Source: an uncultured Lachnospiraceae bacterium (GTDB taxonomy: Bacteria > Bacillota > Clostridia > Lachnospirales > Lachnospiraceae). Taken from it: 64,000 nucleotides of DNA. Every line of letters starts with the position of its first letter. Within the stretch, counting starts at the first letter, position 1. The notes below the pieces were generated by a model. That model was not told the DNA's origin. It searched no databases and saw only the letters and a program-made list of their open reading frames with translations. The DNA lies in assembly GCA_959022495.1 (NCBI GenBank), contig CAUEYX010000006.1, forward strand, positions 1 through 64,000, written 5' to 3'. Below, piece by piece: positions 42,701 to 52,049 of the stretch. The position numbers and the translations under genes are program-made.

Positions 42701-44161
42701 TTAGTGCTCCTGATCTCTGTGCATGGAGAAAGAATTCTCATCATAATTGCTCAGATTCTTATAGATTCCTCTGTCGTCGGCCTCTTTGATCAGAGCGTCT
42801 CTTGATTTCTTCGCCAGCATCTGGTCTTTGAAGGAGCTGGGGCCGCCCACACATCCGCCGTCGCAGGCCATGCCTTCGATAAAGTCCTCAGGCAGTCTTC
42901 CTACTTTCATAAGCAGAAGTGCTTTCTTGCACTCCGCGGCTCCGTTTGCCTTGTACACTTTTACATCCAGGTCATTACCGGACTCTTTTAAGCTCTCCTG
43001 TACAGCTGCTGTAACACCGCCGGAATTTCCGAACCGTTTGCCATATACGGAAGCTTCCTGGTATGTATCCTCCACCGGTTCCAGTGCAACACCTTTCGCG
43101 CGCATCATCGCCCGAATCTCGCTGTATGTCATGGCATAGTCCGCGTTGCCCTCGATCTTCTGGTCCACGATCTCGGATTTCTTCGCAAGGCAGGGCCCGA
43201 TAAATACAGTCACTGCGTCAGGGTCTTTCGCTTTGATCAAACGGGACACCGCGCACATGGGAGATACGGTCGTGGAAACCGCATCGTCTAATTCCGGATA
43301 GTGTTTACGCACCATATTGACAAACCCTGGACAGCAGGAAGTCACTTTCTTCTTCCCTTCCTGGTATGCTTCGCGCCACTCTTCCGCCTCGTATTTCGCT
43401 GTCAGATCTCCACCTAAGCCCACTTCCACAAACTCCGTAAAACCCAGCTCTTTCATCGCTTTTTTCCAGCTCGCCATAGTAATGTCCGGTCCGAACTGTC
43501 CCTCTGTGGCAGGGGCAAGCATCGCATAGACATGTTTTCCTGAACGGATCGCATTGATCACCGGAACAATCCATGTCTTGGAGCCGATCGCCCCGAACGG
43601 GCAGCTGTGGACACATTTTCCGCAGCGGATACATTTTTCATCATCAATTACGGAAATGCCATACTCATCATAGGATATCGCATCTACAGGGCAGCTGAAC
43701 TTACATGGTCTCTGGAGATGAGCGATGGCATTGTAGGGACAGGCCTCCGCACATTTGCCGCATTCTTTGCACTTTGCCGGATCGATGTGCGAGCGGGTGC
43801 GTCCCGGCTCGATGGCGCCGAATTTACAGGCATTGATACATGCCTTTCCGATACAGTTCTGGCAGTTCTCTGTCACGGTATAACTGGAGATCGGACAGTC
43901 CTCACACGCGGAACTGATGACCTGGATGATATTTCCGTCATCATTCAGCCCCGGTGCTTTCCCTTCCGCCAGACGGACGCGCTGCCTGATGATCTCCCTT
44001 TCTTTGTAAATACAGCAGCGGAACTGCGGTGTCGGTCCCGGAATCAGCTTCATGGGGATCTCGTCCTTGCGCTCCTCCAGCTCTCCGTCAAAAGCCAGAC
44101 GAGCAACCTCCTCCAAAACGGCATGCTTAATTTTAATTACATTTGCGTCTGCGTACCTCAA
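42701..44161 (-). CDS. [FeFe]-hydrogenase-like protein with 4Fe-4S clusters (second paralogue)
   Basis: A paralogue of the next gene, 486 residues with the same layout: N-terminal helical part, cysteine clusters (CEDCPISSYTVTENCQNC, CKECGKCAEACP, CIRCGKCVHSCP) and an H-cluster domain. The motifs differ from the neighbour: L1 is TSCCPGFVN, without the usual tryptophan, L2 is GPCLAKKSE and L3 is EGMACDGGCVGG. The altered L1 suggests changed reactivity, perhaps sensing or bifurcating rather than simple hydrogen turnover; this is inference. I propose the TTG at 44161 as start, seven bases after AGGAGG, over the upstream ATG at 44179, whose coding would include the Shine-Dalgarno sequence. Confidence 0.82.
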   Translation of the reverse strand: MRYADANVIKIKHAVLEEVARLAFDGELEERKDEIPMKLIPGPTPQFRCCIYKEREIIRQRVRLAEGKAPGLNDDGNIIQVISSACEDCPISSYTVTENCQNCIGKACINACKFGAIEPGRTRSHIDPAKCKECGKCAEACPYNAIAHLQRPCKFSCPVDAISYDEYGISVIDDEKCIRCGKCVHSCPFGAIGSKTWIVPVINAIRSGKHVYAMLAPATEGQFGPDITMASWKKAMKELGFTEFVEVGLGGDLTAKYEAEEWREAYQEGKKKVTSCCPGFVNMVRKHYPELDDAVSTTVSPMCAVSRLIKAKDPDAVTVFIGPCLAKKSEIVDQKIEGNADYAMTYSEIRAMMRAKGVALEPVEDTYQEASVYGKRFGNSGGVTAAVQESLKESGNDLDVKVYKANGAAECKKALLLMKVGRLPEDFIEGMACDGGCVGGPSSFKDQMLAKKSRDALIKEADDRGIYKNLSNYDENSFSMHRDQEH

Positions 44162-44264
44162 AGTTTTCCCTCCTAACATTCATCCTTACTGTTGTAAAAC
44201 ACGCATAAAAGCATGTTTTCTTTATCTTTAATAATACCATGTATACCGTTTATTTCCCAGATAT

Positions 44265-44306
44265 ATTTTTAACAATCCCCTGTATTATTTTTAAAACAAT
44301 ACAGGG
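44265..44306 (-). terminator. Probable terminator after metH
   Basis: A perfect 9-bp stem (CCCTGTATT at 44278-44286 with AATACAGGG at 44298-44306) with an 11-base loop lies just after the metH stop. The minus-strand tail TTGTTAAAAATATAT is only moderately T-rich. Confidence 0.6.
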
Positions 44307-44313
44307 AATCACT

Positions 44314-46788
44314 TTAAAATACAGACTGCGCGTAATGCACGGACTGCATGGCGTCCTTTCCGTAAAAATCCGCGCCGATCATATCCGCATATTCCTGGTT
44401 GAGCACCGCTCCTCCCACCATTACACGGCACTTTGGCGCCTTTTCCCTCAGCTGGCGGATCGTCTCTTCCATACTGACTACAGTTGTCGTCATCAAAGCG
44501 CTCAGCCCCACCAGACGGATGTCCTTTTCCAGCACTGTATCCACAATCTTTTCCGGAGGGACATCTTTGCCAAGGTCGATCACGTCAAAACTATAATTTT
44601 CCAGCAGTACTTTGACAATGTTTTTTCCAATATCATGAATATCGCCTTTCACCGTTGCAATCACGATGGTGCCTTTTTTTTCCTGGACTTCACCGCTTTT
44701 ATCCATCTTTTCTTTGAGAACCGCAAAAGCGCTCTTCGCCGCTTCCGCGCTCATCAGGAGCTGGGGAAGGAATACGGTCCCCTTTTCAAACCCGTCTCCC
44801 ACATGATTCAGGGCGGGAATCAACTGTTCATTAATAATATCCAGAGGCGCTTTACTTTCTGTCAGCCGGAGGGTAATCGCGCCGGCGTCCTCTTTCAGCC
44901 CTTTTTCGATTGCAGTGGACAGCGTCATGCCTGCCGTGCCTTTTTCCAGTCCGCCGGTATTTGGGGCAGTGCCCGTCCCTCCTGCCGTTCCGCCGAAAAT
45001 GCCGGCTCCTCCGGATACCATATTCATCGGCGGCGCGGAAGTATAGCCGCTGTATCTGCTGATGTACCGCTCACAGTTTGCATCCAGTCCCATCAGCGCG
45101 TGGTATGCGTACCATGACTTCATCATATCTTCTGACGACGGGTTGATGATCCCCGCGCTTAGACCGCTCTGCATTGCCATCGTGTAGAACGCAGAATTAA
45201 TGATGGGCCGGCCGGGCAGTCCGAACGAAATATTGGATACACCCAGCACGGTATTTACTTTCACTTCGTCCCGCAGACGGCGGAGGGTCTCCAGAGTCAC
45301 CTCAGCCCCATCCGGTTCAGAGCTGATCGTCATGGCAAGAGCGTCTATCACAATGTCCTTTTTCCGAATCCCGTACTTCGCCGCTTCACATATGATCTTC
45401 TCCGCGATGCGTATCCTGCCGTCCACATCTGCCGGTATCCCGTCTTCATCCAGGGTAAGCCCAATCACAACGCCGCCATATTTCTGGATCAGCGGGAACA
45501 CAAGGTCCATGGACTCCTGCTTTCCGCTGACGGAATTCACCATTGCCTTTCCATTATAGATCCGCAGCGCCCTTTCCATCGCCTCCGCGTCAACCGTATC
45601 GATCTGAAGGGGCAGGTTTACGACACTCTGAAGCTCCTGCACCACCTCCTCCATTAGAGCAGGTTCGTCAATATCCGGAAGTCCCACATTCACATCGAGA
45701 ATGTGCGCGCCGTGATCCTGCTGGGTAATTCCCTCTCTCAGGATATAATCCAGGTCATGTTCTTTCAGCGCCTGTTTAAACCGTTTTTTTCCTGTTGGAT
45801 TAATCCGCTCCCCGATAATCCTGGAGCCATACCGCATACCTTTCCCATTTCCGAGAAATACACTTTTCCCGTATGATGATACAATCGTATGTTCCTTTTC
45901 CGCGGCCGGCCGGATCTTCCGATCGCGGCAGAGATCTTTCACCGCGCGGATATGTTCCGGTGTTGTACCGCAGCAGCCGCCGATGACAGCCGCACCCATC
46001 TCTGTTATCTGCTTCATAATACGCGCGAATTCTTCCGGCCGTACATCATAGCAGGTCCTGCCGTCCCGCTGTTTCGGCAGTCCGGCATTGGGTTTTACAA
46101 TCACCGGCAGGGAAGCATACGCAAGTATCTCTTCCAGGACCGGAAGCATCTGCTCTGGGCCCATGCCGCAGTTGATTCCAAGCGCGTCCACCCTGAGACC
46201 TTCCAGAAGTGCTGTCACGGCAGGGACATCCGCGCCGGTCAAAAGTTTGCGTCTTTCATCAAAGATTACCGTTGCGAATACCGGAAGGGAGGTATTTTCC
46301 TTCGCCGCAAGAACCGCCGCTTTTAATTCATACGTATCGCTCATCGTCTCGATATGAATCAGATCCGCACCCGCCTGTTCGCCGATGACCATCACTTCCC
46401 GGAATGCTTCATATGCCGTCTCAAAATCCAGGTCTCCCATCGGTTTTAAAAGCTTTCCGGTAGGGCCCACATCAAGGGCGGTATAAATCTCTCGTCCCTC
46501 TCCCGCTTCGCGGACAGCCTCTTTTACATGCCGCACCCCTGATTCCACAATCTCTTTCAGCGAACAGGAGCTGTCATGAAATTTCAGTGCGTTCGCCCCG
46601 AAAGTATTCGTCAGCACAATATCGCTCCCCGCTTCAATATAGCGCCTGTGTATTTCCTGGATCTCCTCCGGCCGGGTTCGATTCCATGTCTCGGGCAGCT
46701 CCCCGGGCGCGAGCCCCTTCTCCTGAAGCAGGGTCCCCATGCCGCCGTCAAAATATAAAAGTTCTTTTCCAAGTCGTTCTCTGAGCAT
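44314..46788 (-). CDS. metH: Cobalamin-dependent methionine synthase lacking the activation domain
   Basis: Transfers the methyl group of methyl-tetrahydrofolate to homocysteine through cobalamin. The 824-residue protein has a homocysteine-binding barrel with zinc cysteines (GINCGMGPE, GGCCGTTPEH), a pterin-binding domain starting SRIIGERINPTGKKRF, and a cap plus B12-binding domain with the cobalt-ligand motif KGDIHDIGKNIVKVLL. The C-terminal AdoMet-binding reactivation domain of the E. coli type (about 1,230 residues) is absent and is supplied by the upstream gene. I choose the ATG at 46788 behind AAAGGA; an ATG at 46854 overlaps the upstream stop (ATGA) but has no site. A glycine-rich stretch (GGAGIFGGTAGGTGTAPNTG) before the cap is unusual. 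Confidence 0.93.
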   Translation of the reverse strand: MLRERLGKELLYFDGGMGTLLQEKGLAPGELPETWNRTRPEEIQEIHRRYIEAGSDIVLTNTFGANALKFHDSSCSLKEIVESGVRHVKEAVREAGEGREIYTALDVGPTGKLLKPMGDLDFETAYEAFREVMVIGEQAGADLIHIETMSDTYELKAAVLAAKENTSLPVFATVIFDERRKLLTGADVPAVTALLEGLRVDALGINCGMGPEQMLPVLEEILAYASLPVIVKPNAGLPKQRDGRTCYDVRPEEFARIMKQITEMGAAVIGGCCGTTPEHIRAVKDLCRDRKIRPAAEKEHTIVSSYGKSVFLGNGKGMRYGSRIIGERINPTGKKRFKQALKEHDLDYILREGITQQDHGAHILDVNVGLPDIDEPALMEEVVQELQSVVNLPLQIDTVDAEAMERALRIYNGKAMVNSVSGKQESMDLVFPLIQKYGGVVIGLTLDEDGIPADVDGRIRIAEKIICEAAKYGIRKKDIVIDALAMTISSEPDGAEVTLETLRRLRDEVKVNTVLGVSNISFGLPGRPIINSAFYTMAMQSGLSAGIINPSSEDMMKSWYAYHALMGLDANCERYISRYSGYTSAPPMNMVSGGAGIFGGTAGGTGTAPNTGGLEKGTAGMTLSTAIEKGLKEDAGAITLRLTESKAPLDIINEQLIPALNHVGDGFEKGTVFLPQLLMSAEAAKSAFAVLKEKMDKSGEVQEKKGTIVIATVKGDIHDIGKNIVKVLLENYSFDVIDLGKDVPPEKIVDTVLEKDIRLVGLSALMTTTVVSMEETIRQLREKAPKCRVMVGGAVLNQEYADMIGADFYGKDAMQSVHYAQSVF

Positions 46789-46850
46789 ATATCTGTCCTT
46801 TCCGTGCTGTCCGTCGCAGCCTGTTCTTTTTTCTGTGCCTGAATCTGCCT

Positions 46851-47492
46851 TCATCTTCTATACTCACAATCCTTTTTCCCGCAGGCCTCACACCCGGCAA
46901 TGGGGCACTTCTCTTTCATGGGACCCGCCCCGATCAGGGCTGTGACAGATTTGGTCGGTGTCATCATACAGCTGTCCGTCATTGTAAGCCCAATGCGTTT
47001 CGCGCAGTCCAGTATCCGCATGATCGGCTGCTGGTACTGAATGTCAAAATCCCCATACCCGGGGCTGAATCTTGGACGCAGGTACAGCTTCTTCTTTTTG
47101 AGCTCCTTCCCGATTCTGATCTGCTCTTCATCGCAGTATTCTTCAAGAAATGCTGCCGCACACGCCTGAAGGACCACCGCTTTTGCCATATCCGTGACCG
47201 ATGCACGGCGGATCAGCCGGTCCACACCGGTTCCCAGTGTCGCGCCAAAAAGTACGGTCTTTGTGCAGCCTTTCAGATTTCTGCTAAGGCTGGAACTCTT
47301 AATTTCCATATTTCCGATTATAATCCTGCCGTCTTCTGTCTGTTCCACATCAAAAATGCGGCAGACCGACTTCGGCGCTGCTGTCCGCTCTAATTCAGTG
47401 AACGCATCCGCAATCAGCGCCAAAGTCCTCTCATCTGCCGCATTTTTTCCATATCCCAGATATCGGACGGCTTCCTTTATCCGTCTCTCCAT
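46851..47492 (-). CDS. Methionine synthase activation-domain protein
   Basis: A 213-residue stand-alone equivalent of the C-terminal AdoMet-binding domain of MetH, which reductively remethylates inactive cob(II)alamin. The signature RFSPGYGDFDIQYQQPIM corresponds to the conserved RxxPGYxx segment. A further conserved block is LTMTDSCMMTPTKSVTALIG. A cysteine cluster at the C-terminus (KCPIAGCEACGKKDC) could hold an iron-sulfur centre. It sits between metF and metH; its stop overlaps an ATG of metH as ATGA, consistent with joint expression of a split enzyme. Confidence 0.88.
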   Translation of the reverse strand: MERRIKEAVRYLGYGKNAADERTLALIADAFTELERTAAPKSVCRIFDVEQTEDGRIIIGNMEIKSSSLSRNLKGCTKTVLFGATLGTGVDRLIRRASVTDMAKAVVLQACAAAFLEEYCDEEQIRIGKELKKKKLYLRPRFSPGYGDFDIQYQQPIMRILDCAKRIGLTMTDSCMMTPTKSVTALIGAGPMKEKCPIAGCEACGKKDCEYRR

Positions 47493-47501
47493 ATCTGCCG
47501 C

Positions 47502-48371
47502 CTAACCCTTTATAATCTCAGATAAATTGCCCATGATCGCCGCTGCCACATCCGGTTTATTCATTGTATAAATATGAATATTTTTCACACCATTCGCGAG
47601 CAGATCAATAATCTGATCTGTGGCATACGCAATCCCTGCCTGTTTCATTGCCGCAGGAGAACTGCCGAAACGGTCAAGAATGGCTAAGAACCTTCTCGGG
47701 AATATGGTCCCCGAGAGCTCCTGGCTGCGCTTCATCTGTGAGGCGCTTGTAATCGGCATGATCCCCGGAAGCACAGGCACTGTGATCCCCGCTTCCCTGA
47801 TCCGGTAAAGGAAATTATAGTGGATGTCATTATCAAAGAACATCTGTGTCGTCAGGAAGTCCACACCACTGTCTACTTTCTGTTTCAGATACCTGATATC
47901 ATCTTCCTTATGCTCGTTCTCCACATGCCCTTCCGGATAACACGCTGCCCCAATGCAGAAATCCCCATGTTTTCGAATCTCCTCAATCAGCTCATACGCA
48001 TAGTGGAAGCGTTCTGCGTCAGGGAATGTCATCCCTTCCGGAATATCCCCGCGCAGGGCGAGGATATTCTCAATGCCATGTTCTTTCAAGTCCCCGATCA
48101 CCCTGCGCACCTCTTCTTTCGTGGAGGACGCGCAGGTCAAATGTGCCAGGCTCAGGGTATTCAGTTCCTCCTTGATGTGGGAAGCGATCTTCGCTGTATT
48201 CTTGCTCGTGCCGCCTCCTGCTCCGTATGTAACGCTGATAAACGCCGGGTTTAAACCTGCGATCGCGTCTACCGCGTCAATTACTTTCGCAAATCCTGCA
48301 TCCGTTTTCGGCGGGAATACCTCTAACGAAATGTGTTTGCCTTCTTCTCTCAGTCTGTCGATTATCTTCAT
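47502..48371 (-). CDS. metF: 5,10-methylenetetrahydrofolate reductase
   Basis: FAD-dependent barrel enzyme of 289 residues producing the methyl-tetrahydrofolate used by MetH. Typical segments are HISLEVFPPKTDAGF, FISVTYGAGGGTSKNT, LALRGDIPEGM, GAACYPEGHVEN and DFLTTQMFFDN. The start ATG follows AGGAGAAAATT. It is the first gene of metF-activation protein-metH. It begins 33 bases after glgA in the same direction, and I see no SAM riboswitch or T-box in that gap. Confidence 0.96.
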   Translation of the reverse strand: MKIIDRLREEGKHISLEVFPPKTDAGFAKVIDAVDAIAGLNPAFISVTYGAGGGTSKNTAKIASHIKEELNTLSLAHLTCASSTKEEVRRVIGDLKEHGIENILALRGDIPEGMTFPDAERFHYAYELIEEIRKHGDFCIGAACYPEGHVENEHKEDDIRYLKQKVDSGVDFLTTQMFFDNDIHYNFLYRIREAGITVPVLPGIMPITSASQMKRSQELSGTIFPRRFLAILDRFGSSPAAMKQAGIAYATDQIIDLLANGVKNIHIYTMNKPDVAAAIMGNLSEIIKG

Positions 48372-48404
48372 CCGGTCAATTTTCTCCTGTCTTCTTCTGT
48401 ATGT

Positions 48405-49853
48405 TTATTCACCGATCAGCTCTTTGTAGAGGTCTTCATACTGTCCCGCTGAAGTCCTCCAGGAGAAATCCTGGGCCATAGCACGCTCCACGATCTTGTT
48501 CCAGTCTCTCTTCTTATCGTAGTAGATCCTCTCGGCATAACGGACGGTATTCAGCATTTCATGCGCATTGTAATTGCAGAAGCTGAATCCGGTTCCGGTC
48601 TTTTCAAATTCATTGTACGGCTGTACAGTATCCTTCAGCCCTCCTGTCTCACGGACAATGGGCAGGGTTCCATAGCGCAGGCTCATAAGCTGGCTCAGCC
48701 CGCATGGCTCGAACAGGGACGGCATCAGGAACGCGTCACAGGACGCGTAAATCCTGTGCGAAAGTTCATCAGAATAATAGATGTTCGCTGACACTCTTCC
48801 CGCATATTTCCATGCAAAATGGCGGAACATATTTTCATATTTCACATCACCTGTTCCGAGTACGACGATCTGCACCGCGTCCTGGCAGAGCTCATCCATG
48901 ATATAGTCGACCAGGTCAAAACCTTTCTGATCCGTCAGCCTTGATACCATTCCGATTAACATGACCTTCGGATCTACATTCAGTCCCAGCTCCTCCTGGA
49001 GTGCCGTCTTGTTGAGCGGTTTGTTCTTTCTGAAATTCTCAATCGAAAAGTTCTTTGAAATCCTCCAGTCTGTCTCCGGATTCCAATCTCCATAATCCAG
49101 TCCGTTCACAATCCCCCACAGGTCACTGGACCTCGCAGACATCAGCCCATCCAGGCCTTCCCCGTAGAATGGCGTCTTGATCTCATCGGCGTAGCTCCTG
49201 CTCACAGTCGTTACTTTATCCGCGTACACGATACCGCCCTTCAGCAGGTTGGCGTCTTTATATGCCTCCATCTTGTCAGGAACGAAATAATATTCCGGCA
49301 GTCCTGTGATGCCTCTCACAGTCTTTGTATCCCATACACCCTGGAATTTCAGGTTATGTATGGTCATCACTGTCTTGATCCCGCGGTAGTATTCGCCAAG
49401 ATACCTGAAATTGTCCAGATAAACCGGAATCAGACCGGTCTGCCAGTCATGGCAGTGGATCAGGTCCGGGCGGAATCCGATCACCGGAAGGATGCTTAAA
49501 ACTGCCTTTGAAAAGAAGGCAAACTTCTCGATATTCCACTTCGGGTCGCCGTCATAAGGAGCAAAGCCGCTGAAATAATGCTCATTGTCGATAAAATAGA
49601 ACGTGATATCATTTAACACGATCTTTAAAACTCCGACATACTGATTCTGTCCGGCAATATCCATATAAAAATGAGTCACATACTCCAGCTTTTCTTTCCA
49701 CTCCTGCTTCATACATGTGTAATTGGGGATCACGACACGCACATCGTATCTTTCTTTGTCGAATTCTTTTGGAAGGGAACCAACGACGTCAGCAAGACCA
49801 CCGGTCTTTATAAAAGGCACACACTCTGAAGAAGCAAATAAAATGTTTTTCAT
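48405..49853 (-). CDS. glgA: Glycogen synthase
   Basis: ADP-glucose-dependent GT5 glucosyltransferase of 482 residues, full length. The ADP-glucose site KTGGLADVVGSLPK lies at residues 16-29, and the C-terminal Rossmann domain has MVSRLTDQKGFDLVDYIM and the catalytic stretch PSLFEPCGLSQLMSLRYGTL. No other glycogen genes are adjacent in the window, which is unusual because glgA often lies with glgC and glgD. It has its own promoter just after spo0A and good ribosome binding spacing (CGGAGGA). Confidence 0.96.
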   Translation of the reverse strand: MKNILFASSECVPFIKTGGLADVVGSLPKEFDKERYDVRVVIPNYTCMKQEWKEKLEYVTHFYMDIAGQNQYVGVLKIVLNDITFYFIDNEHYFSGFAPYDGDPKWNIEKFAFFSKAVLSILPVIGFRPDLIHCHDWQTGLIPVYLDNFRYLGEYYRGIKTVMTIHNLKFQGVWDTKTVRGITGLPEYYFVPDKMEAYKDANLLKGGIVYADKVTTVSRSYADEIKTPFYGEGLDGLMSARSSDLWGIVNGLDYGDWNPETDWRISKNFSIENFRKNKPLNKTALQEELGLNVDPKVMLIGMVSRLTDQKGFDLVDYIMDELCQDAVQIVVLGTGDVKYENMFRHFAWKYAGRVSANIYYSDELSHRIYASCDAFLMPSLFEPCGLSQLMSLRYGTLPIVRETGGLKDTVQPYNEFEKTGTGFSFCNYNAHEMLNTVRYAERIYYDKKRDWNKIVERAMAQDFSWRTSAGQYEDLYKELIGE

Positions 49854-49908
49854 AACTTCGATCCTCCGTTTTTTGCATTACTCGCCGAAAGGCTTTTTAT
49901 TACTGTAT

Positions 49909-49936
49909 ATTATACCTTATTTCCTGCATAATGCAA
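49909..49936 (-). promoter_or_regulatory. glgA promoter
   Basis: On the minus strand, TTGCAT (49931-49936), a 16-base spacer and TATAAT (49909-49914), directly after the spo0A stop codon. Confidence 0.72.
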
Positions 49937-49947
49937 CGGTAACCTTT

Positions 49948-50745
49948 TTAATTGACCCTTCCCCCATGCTTGTATTCGAGCTGGATGGTATCTGCGATCA
50001 GGGCGATGAACTCGGAATTCGTCGGTTTTCCCTTCCCTGTGCTGACCGTATATCCGAACAGTTCGTCCAGTGTATCCAGTTTTCCTCTGCTCCATGCGAC
50101 CTCAATCGCATGGCGTATCGCCCGCTCTACTCGGCTTGACGTGGTCTGGTACTTTTTCGCCACTGTCGGATAAAGGATCTTGGTAATGGCATTTAACACG
50201 TCCATATCGTTCACCGCCATAATGATCGCATCCCGCAGATAATGGTAACCTTTAATATGCGCCGGAATTCCGATCTCGTGCAGCATGTTTGTCACACGGT
50301 TTTCAAGACTCCCTGCCTGTACATTTTCTCCTGCTCTGCTGTCGTCTTTTTTGTCACATCCCCGGAACATTTTTCTTACCGATTTTATCCTGTCCAGCAG
50401 CATTTCGTTGTTGAACGGTTTCATAACGTAGTAGTTCGCCCCTTTGTTAAAGGCATCTTCTGTGATCCTCTCCTGCCCAACCGCTGTAACTACGATAAAG
50501 TAGGGGCGCTTATTGGCTGACTGTGTCTGATTGACCTGTTCCATCACGGTCAGTCCGTCCATTTTCGGCATGATCAGATCAAGAAGGACAACATCAGGCT
50601 GTCTGTCTTTGATGATCTGACACATCTCCTCACCATTTTTTGCCTTGCCGACCAGATCTAGATCCTTGTCTGTGCTGATGATATCTCCGAGCATATCGAG
50701 GATCTTCTGGTTATCGTCGGCTATGGCAACACTCAAATGTTCCAT
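49948..50745 (-). CDS. spo0A: Sporulation master regulator Spo0A
   Basis: Response regulator of 265 residues that controls entry into sporulation. The receiver domain has acidic residues IADDN, the phospho-accepting D56 in VVLLDLIMPKMDGL and the lysine in YYVMKPFNNE. After a linker, the DNA-binding domain contains GYHYLRDAIIMAV and the invariant recognition helix SSRVERAIRHAIEVAWSRGK. Start ATG after GGAGAGAAGAGG. A promoter and two or three GTCGAA boxes lie upstream, consistent with autoregulation. It follows spoIVB as in nearly all clostridia. Confidence 0.98.
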   Translation of the reverse strand: MEHLSVAIADDNQKILDMLGDIISTDKDLDLVGKAKNGEEMCQIIKDRQPDVVLLDLIMPKMDGLTVMEQVNQTQSANKRPYFIVVTAVGQERITEDAFNKGANYYVMKPFNNEMLLDRIKSVRKMFRGCDKKDDSRAGENVQAGSLENRVTNMLHEIGIPAHIKGYHYLRDAIIMAVNDMDVLNAITKILYPTVAKKYQTTSSRVERAIRHAIEVAWSRGKLDTLDELFGYTVSTGKGKPTNSEFIALIADTIQLEYKHGGRVN

Positions 50746-50795
50746 CCTCTTCTCTCCTTTAAATCTGAGAATCTTCCTTGAAACGCCACTCGCTT

Positions 50796-50863
50796 ATTAT
50801 ATCTTGTGTCAGATCGCAGAATCAAGGAGATTTTGTAGCACTAATTCGACATGGTTTTCGACG
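50796..50863 (-). promoter_or_regulatory. spo0A promoter with upstream 0A-like boxes
   Basis: On the minus strand, TTGATT (50820-50825), an 18-base spacer and TATAAT (50796-50801). Upstream are TGTCGAA at 50845-50851 and CGTCGAA at 50857-50863, the first an exact match to the 0A box core. A third GTCGAA at 50874-50879 lies in the end of spoIVB. Confidence 0.7.
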
Positions 50864-50870
50864 TTTCAGA

Positions 50871-51950
50871 TTATTCGACCTGGTTCAGCATATTCTCTAT
50901 AAATATGCCATACCCCATTGTCGAATCCTGTACGAACACATGTGTCACCGCTCCGATCAGTTTCCCGTTCTGTATGATGGGGCTTCCGCTCATTCCCTGA
51001 ATGATTCCCCCGGTCTTTTCCAGCAGTTCCGAGTCTGTCACCTGGATAACCAGTCCTTTGTTAATCTCGGAACCGCTCATGTCGATATCTGTCACCTGGA
51101 TGTCATACTCTTTTAACTCATTGTCAATAAAGCAGCGGATTACCGCGGGACCTGTCACGATCTCTTCCTTTTCTGCCGTCTCAATCGGAATCTGTTCCCC
51201 AAACAGCTCGTCAATCCGGTCAATCGTTCCGTAGATTCCCGCCTCTGTATTTTTATCAATGGTCCCGAGCACATTATAATTATTATACACGATAATTCCT
51301 TCCATGCTTCCCGGTGAACCGTCAGCGCCTCTGATGATATCCTGTATGCTTGTCCGGTACACGGTCCCGTCCGCAATGGACATAAGCACATTGGTATCCG
51401 TATCATGGATGCCGTGTCCAAGCGCCCCAAACCGGCTCTTTTCTGTCAGGAATGTAACGGTTCCCAGCCCCTGGACATTGTCTCTTACCCAGATACCCAG
51501 ACGGTATTCATCCGGAGCGTACTCCACGGGACTGAGTTTTATGTCCATCAACTGATCTCCCCTGCGGACCGTAAGAATGACCCTGCCGCCGGATATTCCT
51601 TCCACTGCCTCTAACAGTTCCTTTTTTCCACTTATTTCCTGATGGTCCACAGCTGTGATATAGTCACCCGCCCGCACCAAATTTGCTGCCGGTTCATAGG
51701 CTTTCCCGTCCATGCCTTCAATCTGTTCTGTATTGAGCACCATTACCCCGTCCGTCTCCATATAGATGCCTACCGGCATTCCGCCAAGGAGTACCGTATC
51801 ACTGCCCGCTGCCTCTGTACTGGCTTCCGCCTGTTGTGACGGAACATATCTCTGCTCTTTCCAGGCGCTGTTCCATCCCGCCGCCAGCGCCAAAATGGCG
51901 GCTGTCAGTATCAGGGACAGGCAGGCCCTGTATTTCCGGCTTTCTGCCAC
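50871..51950 (-). CDS. spoIVB: SpoIVB serine peptidase (stage IV sporulation)
   Basis: A 359-residue secreted PDZ-protease that signals from forespore to mother cell by starting pro-sigma-K processing in Bacillus. It has an N-terminal signal anchor (ACLSLILTAAILALAAGW), a PDZ domain (LVRAGDYITAVDHQEISGKK) and an SA-type peptidase domain with the serine motif IIQGMSGSPIIQNGKLIGAV and His in FGALGHGIHD. The start is a GTG with a GGAAG-type site. It lies just after the recN terminator and before spo0A, the conserved clostridial order. Confidence 0.95.
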   Translation of the reverse strand: MAESRKYRACLSLILTAAILALAAGWNSAWKEQRYVPSQQAEASTEAAGSDTVLLGGMPVGIYMETDGVMVLNTEQIEGMDGKAYEPAANLVRAGDYITAVDHQEISGKKELLEAVEGISGGRVILTVRRGDQLMDIKLSPVEYAPDEYRLGIWVRDNVQGLGTVTFLTEKSRFGALGHGIHDTDTNVLMSIADGTVYRTSIQDIIRGADGSPGSMEGIIVYNNYNVLGTIDKNTEAGIYGTIDRIDELFGEQIPIETAEKEEIVTGPAVIRCFIDNELKEYDIQVTDIDMSGSEINKGLVIQVTDSELLEKTGGIIQGMSGSPIIQNGKLIGAVTHVFVQDSTMGYGIFIENMLNQVE

Positions 51951-51977
51951 ACTTCCACTTCCTTTCTGTCATGAGGA

Positions 51978-52015
51978 TAAAAAAAGAAACGGATACCTGC
52001 GCTGTATCCGTCTCT
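51978..52015 (-). terminator. Strong intrinsic terminator after recN
   Basis: A 12-bp stem with one G-U pair (51985-51996 with 52004-52015), a seven-base loop and seven consecutive T residues on the minus strand. It closes the xse-isp-dxs-recN operon before spoIVB. Confidence 0.92.
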
Positions 52016-52049
52016 AGTATGTGTGGCTTTCTGCCTTTTCACACTGGTA

